Shown here: positions 48,820 through 60,000 of the stretch, one piece after another
How positions within the stretch are numbered: the stretch's first letter is position 1
How the letters are laid out: every line of letters begins with the position of its first letter
Assembly: GCA_009760855.2 (NCBI GenBank)
Contig: WPIO01000121.1
Location: forward strand, 64,001 to 124,000
Source of the DNA: Cristatella mucedo
Lineage: Eukaryota > Bryozoa > Phylactolaemata > Cristatellidae
Reading direction: 5' to 3'
Length of the DNA: 60,000 nucleotides
Position numbers and translations under genes: made by a program
Notes under the pieces: generated by a model
Told to the model about the DNA's origin: nothing
Database searches by the model: none
The model's input: the letters and a program-made list of their open reading frames with translations, nothing else

Positions 48820-49215
48820 TTGCTTCGCAGTCAAGTCTGCCCACTTTCAGCTACAGAGCACTGCTAAAATATGGGCTTGCTTATGCACGGATGCCACACC
48901 TAAGTTTGTCCATGCATTTGCGACATTTAGTAATGACTTCTGTAACTCACTACTGTCTAGTCTACTGGCCTGTGCAACCAGGCGCCTGCAGCCGGTGCAA
49001 AACCCTACAACTACGGTTATCTAGCGTAAGCATAGCTAATGCTACATCTAGCAACGTTTCGTTAACCTGTGATCCAATCGTCAAACAACGTGCTAAATGG
49101 TCCGTCACACCTCCGTTAAGCACTAAGCCATTAGCTTACAGGTTTCCAGTGAACATGGCTACCTGCTGGGGGCAAATGCTTAGGTGTCCTCTGTCCGTTT
49201 GCACGAATTTTCCAC
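48820..49215 (+). mobile_element. Decayed L2-like LINE fragment
   Basis: Starts with gtcaagtctgcccactttca, as in the elements at 7628 and 4347. It continues through degraded equivalents of the CNSLL-GLP and helix segments (tctgtaactcact near 48939). Several frameshifts interrupt it. Confidence 0.65.
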
Positions 49216-49889
49216 AACAGAGGCAATATGGTTTGATTAATCGATGAAACGGTAGACGGTGTGTACAAACTATGCACGCAAATCAAATTCTCTTGCTCTC
49301 AGAGATGCGATCAAAGATAGGATAATGCAATAAAAAACTGTCGAGCGTATGAATCGCAATCCTCATTTTAGAGATTCACTCTTCAAGTCGTAGGAAGCAG
49401 AATGCCTCGAGTTTACTCGCGTACTCAAGTCCAGAATAGTGACTGGCTGCTATTCGTATCTCGCGAGTCGCGAATAATCGAACCGACTGTATGGTCACGA
49501 CCTGTATGCTTAGCTGCCCATAGCAGCCCAATCAGTGCTTGCATATTTCCAGCCTTCGCCATAACTTGCCTCTCTGTAGAACATTTGACGGTCTAATATT
49601 CGTCTACAGTTGCAGCTTGTGGTAATTCCACTCGCTAGGTAAAAGCAGGGTGGTCAATGAAACTGAAATAACTTAGCGGTGTGTATGAGAAGTTTAAAAT
49701 GGAAAAACTCTTTCGTGTGAATACTAACTCTGGGTGAAGCAACAAATCAGCATGAATAAATGTGTTTGCGATAATAAAAAACCAGCAACAAGTTAAGAGT
49801 CAGTGCAGCTACAGAGTGGACATAATCTTCAATAAGTAGACGAGTCATACAATGAAAGGTGTTACTAAAGTTGTGAGATTAAGCGACGC

Positions 49890-49990
49890 TAAGAAATAGC
49901 CCCTGACAAAACATCTCCGAGAGAATAGCTCCGACAAAACAGCCCCGACATAACAGCCCAGGGAAAACGTGCCCACGACAAAAAAGCACG
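49890..49990. repeat. Degenerate repeat of a 14-15 nt motif
   Basis: Five to six imperfect copies of a ccgacaaaacagccc-like motif follow one another. The style resembles the degenerate terminal motifs at 34575-34720 and might mark the end of another non-autonomous element. Confidence 0.5.
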
Positions 49991-50557
49991 GCCAAAGGTG
50001 ATTATTTTGGGATAGAAAAACCTATTACCGACTACCTAGACAACTAACATAGGCTCTAGGCTTTTAAGTTTAGAGGTTAACCTACATTTATTTTCAACTC
50101 TTTTCATTTCTCCGATTCTGTGGCGCCAAGCTGGCGTTCGCCCGATTATAGCACAGATGAGAACTTCTCGGCGGGCAAAAACTCCTCTGTCCTGGTGAGA
50201 CAGAGAGAAGTGCCAGTTTAGAGAGCAAGAGCTTAAGAGCGAGGCAGGAAGCTCTGGAACCAGCGGTGGCGATGGCGAGTTTATAATTTGTCTGCTACTC
50301 GCGCGATTGGCTGCTTGATGTTGTGTGATGTGTGATGTTGACGTGTCAACCTCGGCCAAAATTTTGTCCGGAAAGAATCGCCTAGAATCTTTACGGCATT
50401 TGAGCTGGATTTGGTGGCCGATCCAGTTACCGAGCGACGGTATTACTTCCTTTCCGTAATGGGTCGCCCAATACCGTTAAGTTCTTGTCCATTGTCTCAG
50501 CTAATTATTAAAGAGTCAAGCGAAGCTCGCTCAGCGGGTTTTATTTGGCTCCTGCTA

Positions 50558-50596
<39 letters not shown>

Positions 50597-51279
50597 TTTC
50601 GTTTTGACGTTGTTGCCGGTAGCTGCCGGACTAGTTTCACTATAATCGTGCGAGGAGGGCGGGAGGTTCGCCGGCAATTGACAAGACAGGACAAGACAGA
50701 GCTAGGAGGATTCGTCAGACGCCACCAAACACTGTTCTATCGCGTCCGAGATATTTGTTTTGGTTTTCGCTTTTGTTTCTGTCAGCAGGAGTTGTCTGGG
50801 CATAAAGATTTGCCGATGCTAGCTAGAATTAGATCGGTTTGGTGTGTGAGACGTTTCGGTGGTTTGGGCTCCTCCGTCTATTTGGGTCGTTCCCCACTAG
50901 AGGCCTAGGTAGTCTAAGTGCGGAGACGTGTTTCCTCCGAAAGTATGCTTAGCGTGGTGTGTGAGGTAGTCCTGCCGTTAAGATGGCAGCGCAGCCCTAC
51001 TACACCAGTCAGTGTACCAGAGTCCTTGTTCGGGCTCCTAATTACCCAAATAGATATATATAATAAAATAATATAGTATAAATAGGTTATTTTATAAAGG
51101 TTATTTGGGTTCTAATTTTGGTCGCTCCACACAGTGTACGAAGGCAGCCTAAGAGCCGGCACGTAATTCATCCACAAGCTTGTTAAGACCTTGCGAGGAA
51201 TGTGGAGATAGAACTAAGCACTAGACCCGCAGCGACATTTTGAGCTTGCAAATAAAGCTCATTTAAATCCCTATAACGC
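49991..51279. other. Intergenic stretch, GC-richer, unassigned
   Basis: Contains a (CT)n run at 50559-50595 and a TA-rich patch at about 51050-51110. A plus-strand frame at 50411-50908 is partly low-complexity and has no recognised domain. It may be mobile-element sequence. Confidence 0.3.
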
Positions 51280-53715
51280 TGTCGTTGAACTGAATCTCTT
51301 TCGAGACAATCTGCAGATGCTAATTAGAAAGCAATACCAAATATTTTGTGAAAAAGTCCTTAAGAAGAAGGCATAGTATAAGGATTTAAATTCAAAAGAA
51401 AGAAGAACCGTAAAGATCATCCAAGTGCAGAAAGAAATTGCATTTTCAACTTATTTTGCTTCTTTTAGAATGTCTTCGAGTCAGGTGTTGATAAGCCCAG
51501 CCTCGGGCGTAAGACGAAATCTGTATTTTTGGAAACTTTTGCCGTAGCCAATAAGAGGAAAGTATTTTCATTTTTACGTGGTAGGCAGTGTAGCTAAATG
51601 GTTCGTTTGCATCGGTAGGTTTCGGTAGGGAGACTATCGAATGGCAGAATGACGCAAACAAAAGTAGTGATATACTTACTTGCCACTTTCACCTTTTTCA
51701 TCGGTTTCACTGCCAGTCGCAGATTGCCAAATGGTTAGAAACTACCCTTGAGTTGCAATTTGTAATAACACCAGTATTTTGAAAAAGCCCACATCATCAA
51801 ACAGCGTTTAAATATAATTAAGTATAATTTTAAATATAATTATGGCCAAATAATGGTCTTTGATCTCTAATATAAAGCTCCGAGTTCGCACATGTAGGTG
51901 GTGCTATATCAAATGTATTACTGCTATTATTGATTAAATATATATTATAAGTTAAGCATTACGAGACGGGGCTTTATTACTAGCTGATTTAGAGACTTTG
52001 GCTGACCGAGACTCGTAAAACTGGCAGAGTGTCGTTTAAAAAATCTTCAGAGCTAACCTCTTAATTCTCTTATTTGGAGCTACTCCAAGGAAATCTTTGC
52101 ACGCTTAATACAAACTAAAAGTTCACATTTTAGGGTTGCAAGCCAGTGGCAACAAGTGCTGTGGGAACCGGAACAATGACAGTTGCTACAAACCCTGTAC
52201 AATCCGCATTCATGACACAGAATTGTGGATATTAACAGAGCACGAACAATAGAGCACGAACAATAGAGCGCGAAAATCATGCAGTCATTATTAAATACTA
52301 GATAATATTTCTCGCAATAACATTGATTTGATCAGGACGTTAACTTTCTGGCGGCTCCCGGAAACTTTTTCCAAACTCTGATGTTGTATCCCTAGCAACG
52401 GATCCAGCGCATCCCAAGTTTCACGATTTTAAGAGGAAATTATTTAAGCTAACGCAAGATGAAGTCAAACAAAAGCCTCTCGTCGTCTGCATTTGAAACA
52501 TTGCCAATACTTGTTTCTCACGCCGAAACAGGCAGAACCGAGCTGAACAACAATTTCTATTAGTGCTAACTGACATGTCTATTAGATAAAATATAAAAAC
52601 ATGTTAGGAACATGGAGCTGTGCTTCCCTCGCATTGTATTATGAAAACAGCTCACACTTTGCATGCACCCTTTCTGAAAACCACAACGATGTATGCGACA
52701 TATACTTTGCCAATGTTAAGCTGCAAGCGGTTACAGAGGCACTGGGATAAGTCAACAGAAGTACCAGTACTAATTAATATGCCATATTATTAAAATAATC
52801 AATTATTAATCCGATCTTGTCATTCACATGACAACTAGACAGCTTCGACTAACTGACCTCTCGTTTCTTGCAGGGACATGTAAATGTTCTTTTTCGATAG
52901 AGGATGATCGTGCTCTCTTGTTCTGAAGCGGCAAATTGTAACAGGTGTTCATTTCCACCTACAGCTACCCCTATCTGTCATTTGTTATTATGCAATGAAT
53001 ATTTTTCCGTGAGCATAAATTATCAGCCGTGGTGGAGCATGAAAGCTAATTAATTACGTGTCCGTTGCTTCAATAGTAACTAGGTACACTGATGGGCCGT
53101 CGTCTAATCAAGCCAACGTCCATAAATTGCAAGCTATGAATGCAATGGCTATGAGCCGTCCCATGAGCACCACGGATTCATCGCTGGGTGCATTCTCAAG
53201 GGAGAGGTCAAGGCTACCGGTATCAAAAACATATTACGATATTCGCTGTTTGTAATTAAAGTTGTTTTGGAGCACTAGTTGTTTTTGATGACTCATGTGT
53301 GATCTTCGAGAGAGCAAGGTTACTAATAAAAGAATGCATTTCCAGCCAGGACTATGGTTAACTTCTTTTGAATACCTATCGCAACGAAAACTCTCGGCTT
53401 GTAGATGAAATTCAGCACAAAATGCACTCAGGTGCAGCTTGGTGGCGCAACCAAACTTTACTGCAGGCGCATTTAGAGCAGTGGGCTATCGTGAAAAACT
53501 TAAGCCTATCAGACTCCAAAGTCTTTTTTTCATCTGCTTGATTGTCCCCTCTGCCACTGTTACCAGTTATCATCGATTAAAGCTTTTCCATGCACAACAG
53601 AGTATGTATTTTAAAAACTAAAGCAGAGCTCGATAGAACCACTCTGCTACATATTAACGAACTGCTGCATGCCTTAGAACATAATTAGCCGTGAAACAAT
53701 TTTAAAAGTACCTGT
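51280..53715 (+). repeat. Segmental duplication block Q, copy 2
   Basis: Counterpart of 28640-32320, here lying upstream of promoter block P instead of downstream. It lacks the 29290-30490 part with the hairpin and the SINE. It has its own small tandem array of agagcacgaacaat units at 52237-52272. Confidence 0.85.
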
Positions 53716-53890
53716 GTTTAGGTAAAAGCTGTGATATTACGAGAAGCTGCGGGTGTGCTGCACCCCGCCAGGTTAGAGCGGCGCTGCTTACGACGGAGCT
53801 ATCGCGGTTCGCAGATAGAAGGGGGATAACGAAGCCGATACCATAATTATCGCATATAACTCTATATAGTTAATTGCAATTGTAATCATA

Positions 53891-54053
<163 letters not shown>

Positions 54054-54829
54054 ACAAGAAATCGATAATGGCGAATACTAGAAATAGCTAAAACCTAACA
54101 TAAGGCTCGTGCAACTTCTCGCAAATGAATCAAAAGCGACTCACTACAGAAACACGACCAGCGAACGGACGCGGAATACGGCCAAACCACTTGACTGAAC
54201 GCAACGTGAGAGTTTACCGTCATCATGAGGCTTGTTTGTGGTCCGGCCGGTCTCGGAGGTGACGAAGCTACCTGCTCGCATGCACACGGCTGCTGGCATT
54301 CGTAATAAGGTAGGAATAAAAATAAAAGAGTGCACTACATAATGGCGAAAATGCGTCGCGAGACAATGTCAAATGATTGCAGACCTGTGGCTCAAGCCAA
54401 TGCCTGAAGCAACGGCTGCCGTCAACCTGGTCAAATGGGCGAACCAGAGTTTCTTTTGAACGCTAATAATATAATCAAACATCTATAATTCTATTCGTTG
54501 CTGCGACTTCATCTCGCTCCATCGCCTCTGCCTGGTTGACTTATCTGACCTTTCAGCTGACTCCTCGTCGACCACGTGTGTCGATCAGTCTGTCGATTGG
54601 ATTTCCGCGATTCTGTAACTGCAGCGTGATTTTAATCTCACCTCGAAAATGTCACCACTGTTATACTCATTGTCTTCCTATCTTGTCACTGTTCCCAATC
54701 GGTTCGGCCGAGCCTCGCACCAGCTGCGGCCCGATCGCTTAACGCGGCTCGCCACCACGTCTCTCAGTTTCACCGCAGGAGAGTTACTGACCGGAACTTG
54801 GCGCTCGTGCGGACGCTAGCGGTCGGCAG

Positions 54830-55084
54830 ATGTTGTGTGCGCCTGTGGCTTCTCGGCCGCGATGTATGCCAAGCCTGCGGCGGGTGGGTGAGCCTTTGAC
54901 GTAAGCATGTGGCTCACCACAGGGGCACTGCATTATCTGTGATGAGTCAGTCAGCTTCCAGCTCGTATATATACCCCCTATGGAATAAAGACGAGAGTCT
55001 CATTCACCACTCACGTTCGCTCGCTCGTGTCTTCGTGTCTCGGTGAGACTCCACTAGCGCTGCTGCCGCCGGAGGCAGTAACAC
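54830..55084 (+). mobile_element. Candidate solo LTR in promoter block copy 2
   Basis: About 255 nt are absent from the aligned position in copy 1 (about 27595). The insert begins TGTTGTG and ends TAACACA, and it contains TATATATAC at 54967 followed by AATAAA about 15 nt later. This is the layout of an LTR with promoter and polyadenylation signal. No clean target-site duplication is visible, so the class is inferred. Confidence 0.5.
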
Positions 55085-55259
55085 AGGCGCTGCCCAACGT
55101 CTCATGGTGACGCTCCCAGTTGCGCGGCCTAAACCTCCCCGTCCACTGAACCAGTGAGGCCGACGCGGCGGCAGCTAATGCCGCAGGTGCTGCCGCCATC
55201 AGCAATATATGTATATATATATATATTTTTTTTTATTTATACAATAAACTTTTAGGTTC

Positions 55260-55436
55260 CTTTGTTCTACGGCACTACATGTCAAATTTAACCGTGTTAT
55301 TCCTGTTGTTTATTGACTTCTAACCATTCCATCATATTTCATCGCGGCAAATCTAGAGCTCCTAGAAAGAAAGTGAGTTATTGGATGGCCCTTAATTTAT
55401 TGTGTTGTTATTATTATTATTATTAATATGCCTCAT
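55260..55436 (+). mobile_element. LINE 3' end with (ATT)n tail
   Basis: Matches the 3' end of the element at 7620-8437: ttctaaccattc-like and gagctcctagaaagaaagtg segments and a terminal TTATTATTATTATT. Confidence 0.6.
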
Positions 55437-55524
55437 TCGAACGACTGTGCATGTCTGCAATTCTTTTAGCCTACTCAGTGTCTCATTCCTGCCTCCGCCT
55501 TCACGTGAAAAGGCGGGGCCAAAA

Positions 55525-55720
55525 TGTAATGTAATGTAATGCATCTCAGTCTGTAACTCCACATAGTCATAAAGACCATGCGGGTGTTATGCAGCAGAGT
55601 TTTTTCTATCGTGTACTCACCGCCTATGCGGCTTTCGGTACGCATTCGGTAGCCAAAAGACTTCGTCTCACGCGACAAAGAGAAAGTGGTAAGCCTAGCA
55701 GAGTCTAGAGAGCGGTTGAG
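55525..55720 (-). mobile_element. L2/CR1-like LINE 3' end
   Basis: Minus-strand match to the 3' end of the 17033 element. It begins with the tail seen as aatgtaatgtaatgtaatg on the plus strand, then gtctgtaactccaca and gcggctttcggta. Only the last 200 nt or so of the element are present. Confidence 0.8.
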
Positions 55721-56717
55721 GTAGAATGGGCTCGCTACAGAGACGCTCCATTCCCTGAGAGGTTGCGAGTGAACGGAAGCGGGCGCTCCGAGTCCCTCAG
55801 CACGCCCGGCCAAGACGCCGGCACTTTTGCTAATGAGCTAATTGTAGAAAATATTAAGGAAACTTCAGAGATGAGAAAGATAAACTGGGTGCTAGCGATT
55901 TATCTCACACATTAGGGACAGCGAAAGAGAGTGCAATAATCCAGTGTACGGGCACCTCACTGCTGCTGTTTGCGTAAAAGTAGGTTTACTAATTTGATAT
56001 TTCAGCCCATTGAAGTTGAATACATCAGTCTTTGGTAAAATACCTTGAGCTATTTGACTGTATGACTCTTTAATGCCGTTTTGTTTGTAGATTAAGTAAA
56101 CCAGAGCCGCATGATTCTTTTTTTGTATATCAATTGTCATGATTTAATTGTTGATCGGGCTATGTACGGCAATTCACAGGGTAATTCATGAGTTTTTGCG
56201 GTCGATTTTCAGACGCTTTGACCGAAGTGGCGCAGCGACGTCAATGCCGGGCTGTCGAGGACTTTCGTTTCGCATCGACTAAGCGTTTCAAAGCCGAGAG
56301 TCGATCGCAGCCGAATAGAAAGGCTAGCGAATGGCTGGTGGACACAGCGAGCAGCGCCATTTCCGCTGCCACTTGCAGATGTCGTGTACCTATCGGCCGC
56401 ATCTTTTATTTTCAGCTGTCCTCCGCTTGCAAATTGAATGCAAAATGGCTGAGCAACGTGCTCTAGCGAAGTCAATTCAGCAGCACGCGAAAGTAGAAAG
56501 GAGACCGAACAAATAATGAGGAACAATGATCTCTGCCGTCTTGCACACGTGTTCAGAGTAGAGAGTGGGTGACGGTGCCTGAATGCGTGATTGCCGACGT
56601 CGTGCACGCTGCAGCGGGCAGTTGCTTTGTGCGGCAAGTTGACGTTCGCGGGCTGAGGCCACCGAACGGCGATCAAACTTAATAAAGCTCGGTTGCGGCG
56701 CCATCGCCATAGCGAGG

Positions 56718-56781
56718 ATGGACGTCCTTGCAGCTGTCTGTGGCTTTTGCGTCCTCGTGTGGTGCAATGCAGGACAAGCAG
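56718..56781 (+). CDS. Unit D exon 1: signal peptide
   Basis: The exon encodes MDVLAAVCGFCVLVWCNAGQ plus one residue and ends in phase 1 at a GTTAGT donor (56782). It is a close paralogue of the unit C signal exon, with the same length and donor and a matching upstream block. It joins in frame to the PAN exon at 59525. The mucin and lectin exons expected next would lie beyond the right edge of the window. Confidence 0.65.
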
Positions 56782-56999
56782 GTTAGTCGTTGCTGCTAAC
56801 GGCTGCACGCTGCACCGGTGACTTGGTCAGATGTGACGCGGCCTGCTGTCTGGCGCTATCAGCTCATGGTTGCTCTGAGTCTTTGGAAAGCGTTAAGTGC
56901 AGTCTAAAGTTGCAGTGATTGCCTCTTTTTCTACTTTCTTGCTATGCAAGCTCCCTATTTCTTACTATCTACTTCTGCCAGCCTCTGATTTAATCCCAC

Positions 57000-57143
57000 T
57001 CTCTCTCTTTCTCTCTCTCTCTCTCCCTCTCTCTTTCGCCCTCTCTCTCTCTCTCTCTCCCTCTCTCTTTCTCTCTATCTCTCTCTCTTCCATCCCTCTC
57101 TCTCTCTCTCCTTCTTCCTCTCTCTCCCCTTCCTCTCTATCTT

Positions 57144-57195
<52 letters not shown>

Positions 57196-57246
57196 TCTCT
57201 CACTCTCTTTCTCTCTGTCTCCCTCTCTCTCTTTCTCTCTTTAGCT
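57000..57246. repeat. CT-rich low-complexity tract
   Basis: About 245 nt of interrupted CT/CTTT repeats. Long open frames across it are artefacts. Confidence 0.9.
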
Positions 57247-57877
57247 CTCTCCTTGATTAGATGTGATTGCAGCACGCGTGGAACCGTGGTGACTGTTCGA
57301 GACATTTTAAAAAGAAAGTGTTCGAGTGAGCCAGAAACACAACGCCATCCAAATACTCAAAAATGCTATTTACATAGAGTCTTGCGGTTGCAGACGCTTC
57401 GAGTAAAATCTCCATCTGCTTGTGAAACAATTCAAAAACGCCAATGCATTGAGGCAGATTTGTTTAATATAAAGTGAGTTGAGACCGTTTGGCTGCCTAA
57501 ATTTTTCATTTACATTTACATACATTTTTCTACACGGGTGCGACTACCGGCTTACAACTGTGATTCTTATCAGCAGGATCAGTTGAAACTCGCCTGCAGC
57601 TACATAAGGATACTTGAATGGGCTATATATACAAAGACCCAACGAATGGCTGCATGCAGCACCAACTCAACGTTTTATCGGCATGATCTGGATCGCTGCC
57701 CTAAAATCTCGAAGAAAACTTGTGGCTTATGAGATTTGAGATGAAAAAAGTGTCCGCGGCAGCAGGTAGCAGCCAATTCACAGAGATTAATCGTGAGGCT
57801 GGGCCAGGTACGATTACGTACTGGTTTACATCGCAGTTGTGGTATTTACAATGTTATAATTAAAAATATAATTCATA

Positions 57878-57997
57878 TAGCGCCTCATGGGAACTAAATC
57901 TATTTTCAGGCGCTTCGCGTGTGACTCTTGGCTCGAGCCGGCGACCTCAGCCAGACGTCGGCCAGTGCACTTTAACCGCTGTACCAAACCAGCTCAG
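57878..57997 (-). mobile_element. tRNA-derived SINE
   Basis: Same family as 31997-32125. On the minus strand: ggtttggtacagcggttaaa (A box region), ccggctcgagcc (B box region), then a tail with tttagttcccatgaggcgct. Confidence 0.7.
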
Positions 57998-58450
57998 CAT
58001 TAGGGGCATGCATCTTGCCTCGTGGGATCATCAACCGAAAATCATCATTTCGAATGATAATCGATCGATTATTTCAGAATTTTCAAAATTTAGATATTAT
58101 TTCATATAATATGGCGTTTTCTTTCTGTCAGCCCAAGCAGGTGGTAGGCGACGTTGACTCACGAGAGATGACGATAATCGTCTATATTATATTATAGTGT
58201 TATATTATACTATTATACTATATTTCACGTCGCCTTCTGTAACGTGAGCACAGTAGGTTTAAGGCAGTTTGAGGAGAAAAGAGGTAGCAGCATGGCGCTT
58301 GTACTACTCAGTCGGCCAGCACAAAGCAAACTCGCTTTAGAGCACGAGCTTTGCACTGCCTGTGCAACCAGAGTGTCGGGGCCTGACGGCCTGTTTGCCA
58401 TGACTCCCTCCACTGGGCAGATATACGCCTTGTTCAAGGTAGTAACGGGA

Positions 58451-58452
<2 letters not shown>

Positions 58453-58513
<61 letters not shown>
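58453..58513. repeat. (TA)n microsatellite
   Basis: About 60 nt of TA. Confidence 0.95.
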
Positions 58514-58515
<2 letters not shown>

Positions 58516-58563
58516 TTTATTTATTTATATATCCACACTAATCCATACAGATTCGGAACTGGT

Positions 58564-58905
58564 TTGACCAGAAAATTGCCCATTCCCGATTCATGTACGA
58601 TCATCGATAATGCCAACTTCATTAACCTCTCTACTACGCTCTACTACTTTCCTGTTGCCAACTATGGATCGCTCTTTCCAGAGGTCCTCATCTGCTGCTT
58701 CCATGCAGCTCACTACATCAACTGCTATTCTGAATCTGCTATGCTTCCCACTTTCTCTTTTTGTTGGGTGAGATGAAGTCTGTTGGCTACCGAATGCGTA
58801 CCAAAAGCCGCTTAGGCCATTAGTGAGCTATAGAAAACTCTCATGTGTAACACCCACGTAATCTGCACGGCTTTATGGAGCTGCAGACGGAGATTAATTA
58901 CATTA
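58564..58905 (+). mobile_element. L2/CR1-like LINE 3' end
   Basis: Contains a CCFHAAHYINCYSESAMLP segment equivalent to the C-terminus of the 17149-17748 frame, then ctaccgaatgcgtacc and a 3' end ctgcagacggagat followed by ATTACATTAC. Confidence 0.8.
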
Positions 58906-59524
58906 CAATCACTCTGACAATTCACAGGGAAGGAAAGTTCGATGAATGTTGCCACTGTGGTTTGTTTCCGCGGTGAACGCACTCGCCTTGAGCAAAGATA
59001 GGGTGGATGTGTTTGTCGATAGAGGTCGTGGCTTTAAGCGCCGTGGAATATGTGAAGCAACCGAGTCGGCATTAGCTGACCTCGGGTTGCTAAAAAAAAG
59101 TGTCATACTTATATTTTACTCATATGCTGGGAAGAAATCACGTCTCTTGGTTCATAATATTCTGCCAAATGAGGAGAAGACGTTGGTACGTTTAAGGACT
59201 GCCTCGAAAGTACCTATCAGATAGCAGCGTAGGAAGATTTCATTGGAAGTGTCCAGCGGAGCAGCGAGAGAGGAAGCCTGGTGGAATTGATGTGAGAACG
59301 ATAAGAATGTGGTCGCAATGGGCTTGTATGAGACGCACTGAATGCTCTGTGGCAGGAGATTATTCAGTGAAATGGATCAAGAGAGCTCGCGAGCTATCTA
59401 TGGTGAGAATACTTGAGAACTACGGGAGGCGGAATTCTATCATGTTGGCAAAAATCGAGCTTTGCAAAAACTAGCTTTGCCACGTGACAAGGTTTCGCGG
59501 GGTGAGCACGTTTCGCTTTTGCAG

Positions 59525-59773
59525 TCAGAGCTTCTGGGCCCGGCAGCCTGTTTGGGATGACGGCCATCGCACCGTTTCCCAACGTCACCATCGACGAGGC
59601 TGCGACACTGCAGTCGTCGATCGGAGCGTCGCTGGCCACGTGCAGCCTGAACTGCTTGCTTCGAACCGAATGCATCGGCTTCTACTTCCACCGCGAGGCT
59701 GGAGCGTGTCGTCTGCTCCGGCGGCTCGCCTTGTCGTCGGATAAAGATGATCTGATCTACGTTAACCAAGCGG
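59525..59773 (+). CDS. Unit D exon 2: PAN/apple-like domain
   Basis: The exon lies between a TTTTGCAG acceptor (ending 59524) and a GTTCAT donor (59774). It is 249 nt, phase 1-1, the same length as the unit B PAN exon. The peptide has FPNVTIDEAATLQSSIG, then the cysteine core CSLNCLLRTECIGFYF and AGACRLLRRL, spacing C-x3-C-x5-C-x11-C, and ends DDLIYVNQA. An N-glycosylation site (NVT) is present. It follows the unit D signal exon in frame. It is more GC-rich than its surroundings, which fits a coding exon. Confidence 0.7.
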
Positions 59774-59835
59774 GTTCATTGTCATCGGCCGTAGCCGCTG
59801 CCGTGAACTCGTCTGCACGCCAGTATCTGAAATCT

Positions 59836-59912
59836 CTCTCTCTCTCTCTCGCTCTCTCTTTCGCTCTCGCTCTGTCTCTATTTCTCTCTCTCTCCTTTTC
59901 CGTCTCCCCATC
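59836..59912. repeat. (CT)n low-complexity tract
   Basis: Interrupted CT repeats in the intron just after the unit D PAN exon. Confidence 0.85.
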
Positions 59913-60000
59913 TCAATTGCTCTCCGAGTCCTACTATATTCATTTTATTGTGACGGCTGTGCTACTTGAATTGCCCGTAGTTACTTGACACTACCGTTAT

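Larger units (their letters stand above)
56782..59524 (+). other. Intron 1 of unit D
   Basis: Contains a CT-rich tract, a SINE, a TA array and a LINE end. A 92-codon frame at 58946-59224 and neighbouring frames have no known domain. Confidence 0.45.

Noticed and set aside
58946-59224. 92-codon frame before the unit D PAN exon
   Set aside because: No recognised domain and no counterpart in units B or C. It could be a mobile-element scrap, but the evidence is too thin.

Overview
The window looks like genomic DNA from a multicellular animal, most likely an invertebrate. It has short phase-1 exons separated by kilobase introns, many long dinucleotide microsatellites, tRNA-derived SINE fragments and numerous decayed non-LTR (L2/CR1-like) LINE pieces. 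No bacterial-style operons, rRNA genes or CRISPR arrays are visible. A lophotrochozoan is my guess, but nothing in the sequence fixes the phylum.

The supported genes form a tandem, plus-strand family encoding secreted proteins. The layout is signal peptide, one PAN/apple-like cysteine module, sometimes a Thr/Pro-rich mucin-like linker, and a C-terminal F-type (fucolectin, FTP/F5-8C-like) lectin domain split over two exons. All internal exons recognised are symmetric phase 1-1, so modules can be gained or lost without a frameshift. Four units are visible. (1) Unit A (1-1.6 kb) is the broken 3' part of an upstream copy: a frameshifted mucin exon, a 30-nt microexon and an eroded lectin exon cut by a microsatellite. 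(2) Unit B (5.2-26.1 kb) has a signal exon at 5224-5299, PAN at 10641-10889 and lectin exons at 18949-19146 and 25864-26102, for 253 codons plus stop. It has lost the mucin linker but keeps the fucose-binding Arg-x-Asp-x4-Arg motif, rebuilt across the splice junction. (3) Unit C (28.0-45.4 kb) has exons at 28017-28083, 32875-33135, 40508-41239, 42107-42136, 42374-42568 and 45130-45371, for 508 codons plus stop. It carries the full mucin linker, but its lectin domain has lost the canonical sugar-binding residues. (4) Unit D begins at 56718 (signal exon) and 59525 (PAN exon) and runs off the right edge.

The introns and 5' regions are themselves duplicated. Block X (13.39-18.71 kb and 33.14-40.51 kb) lies between the PAN and mucin or lectin exons of units B and C. 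Block Q (28.64-32.32 kb and 51.28-53.72 kb) and promoter block P (26.59-28.08 kb and 53.72-56.78 kb) recur around units C and D, but in swapped order. Comparing copies shows insertions and expansions with their empty or unexpanded counterparts still present: a LINE at about 17.03-17.76 kb, an (AG)n array at 15.4 kb, a 23-bp minisatellite at 14.6 kb and an LTR-like insert at 54.83 kb. A second, decayed copy of the unit B promoter and signal exon lies at about 6.95-7.32 kb.

The biology suggested is a locally expanding, diversifying family of secreted lectins, of a kind often linked to immunity or mucosal recognition. Linker length and carbohydrate-binding residues vary between neighbouring paralogues. 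This rests on reading the sequence by eye; no database search or transcript evidence was available. Most of the remaining sequence is intronic or intergenic and holds only repeats or nothing I recognise.
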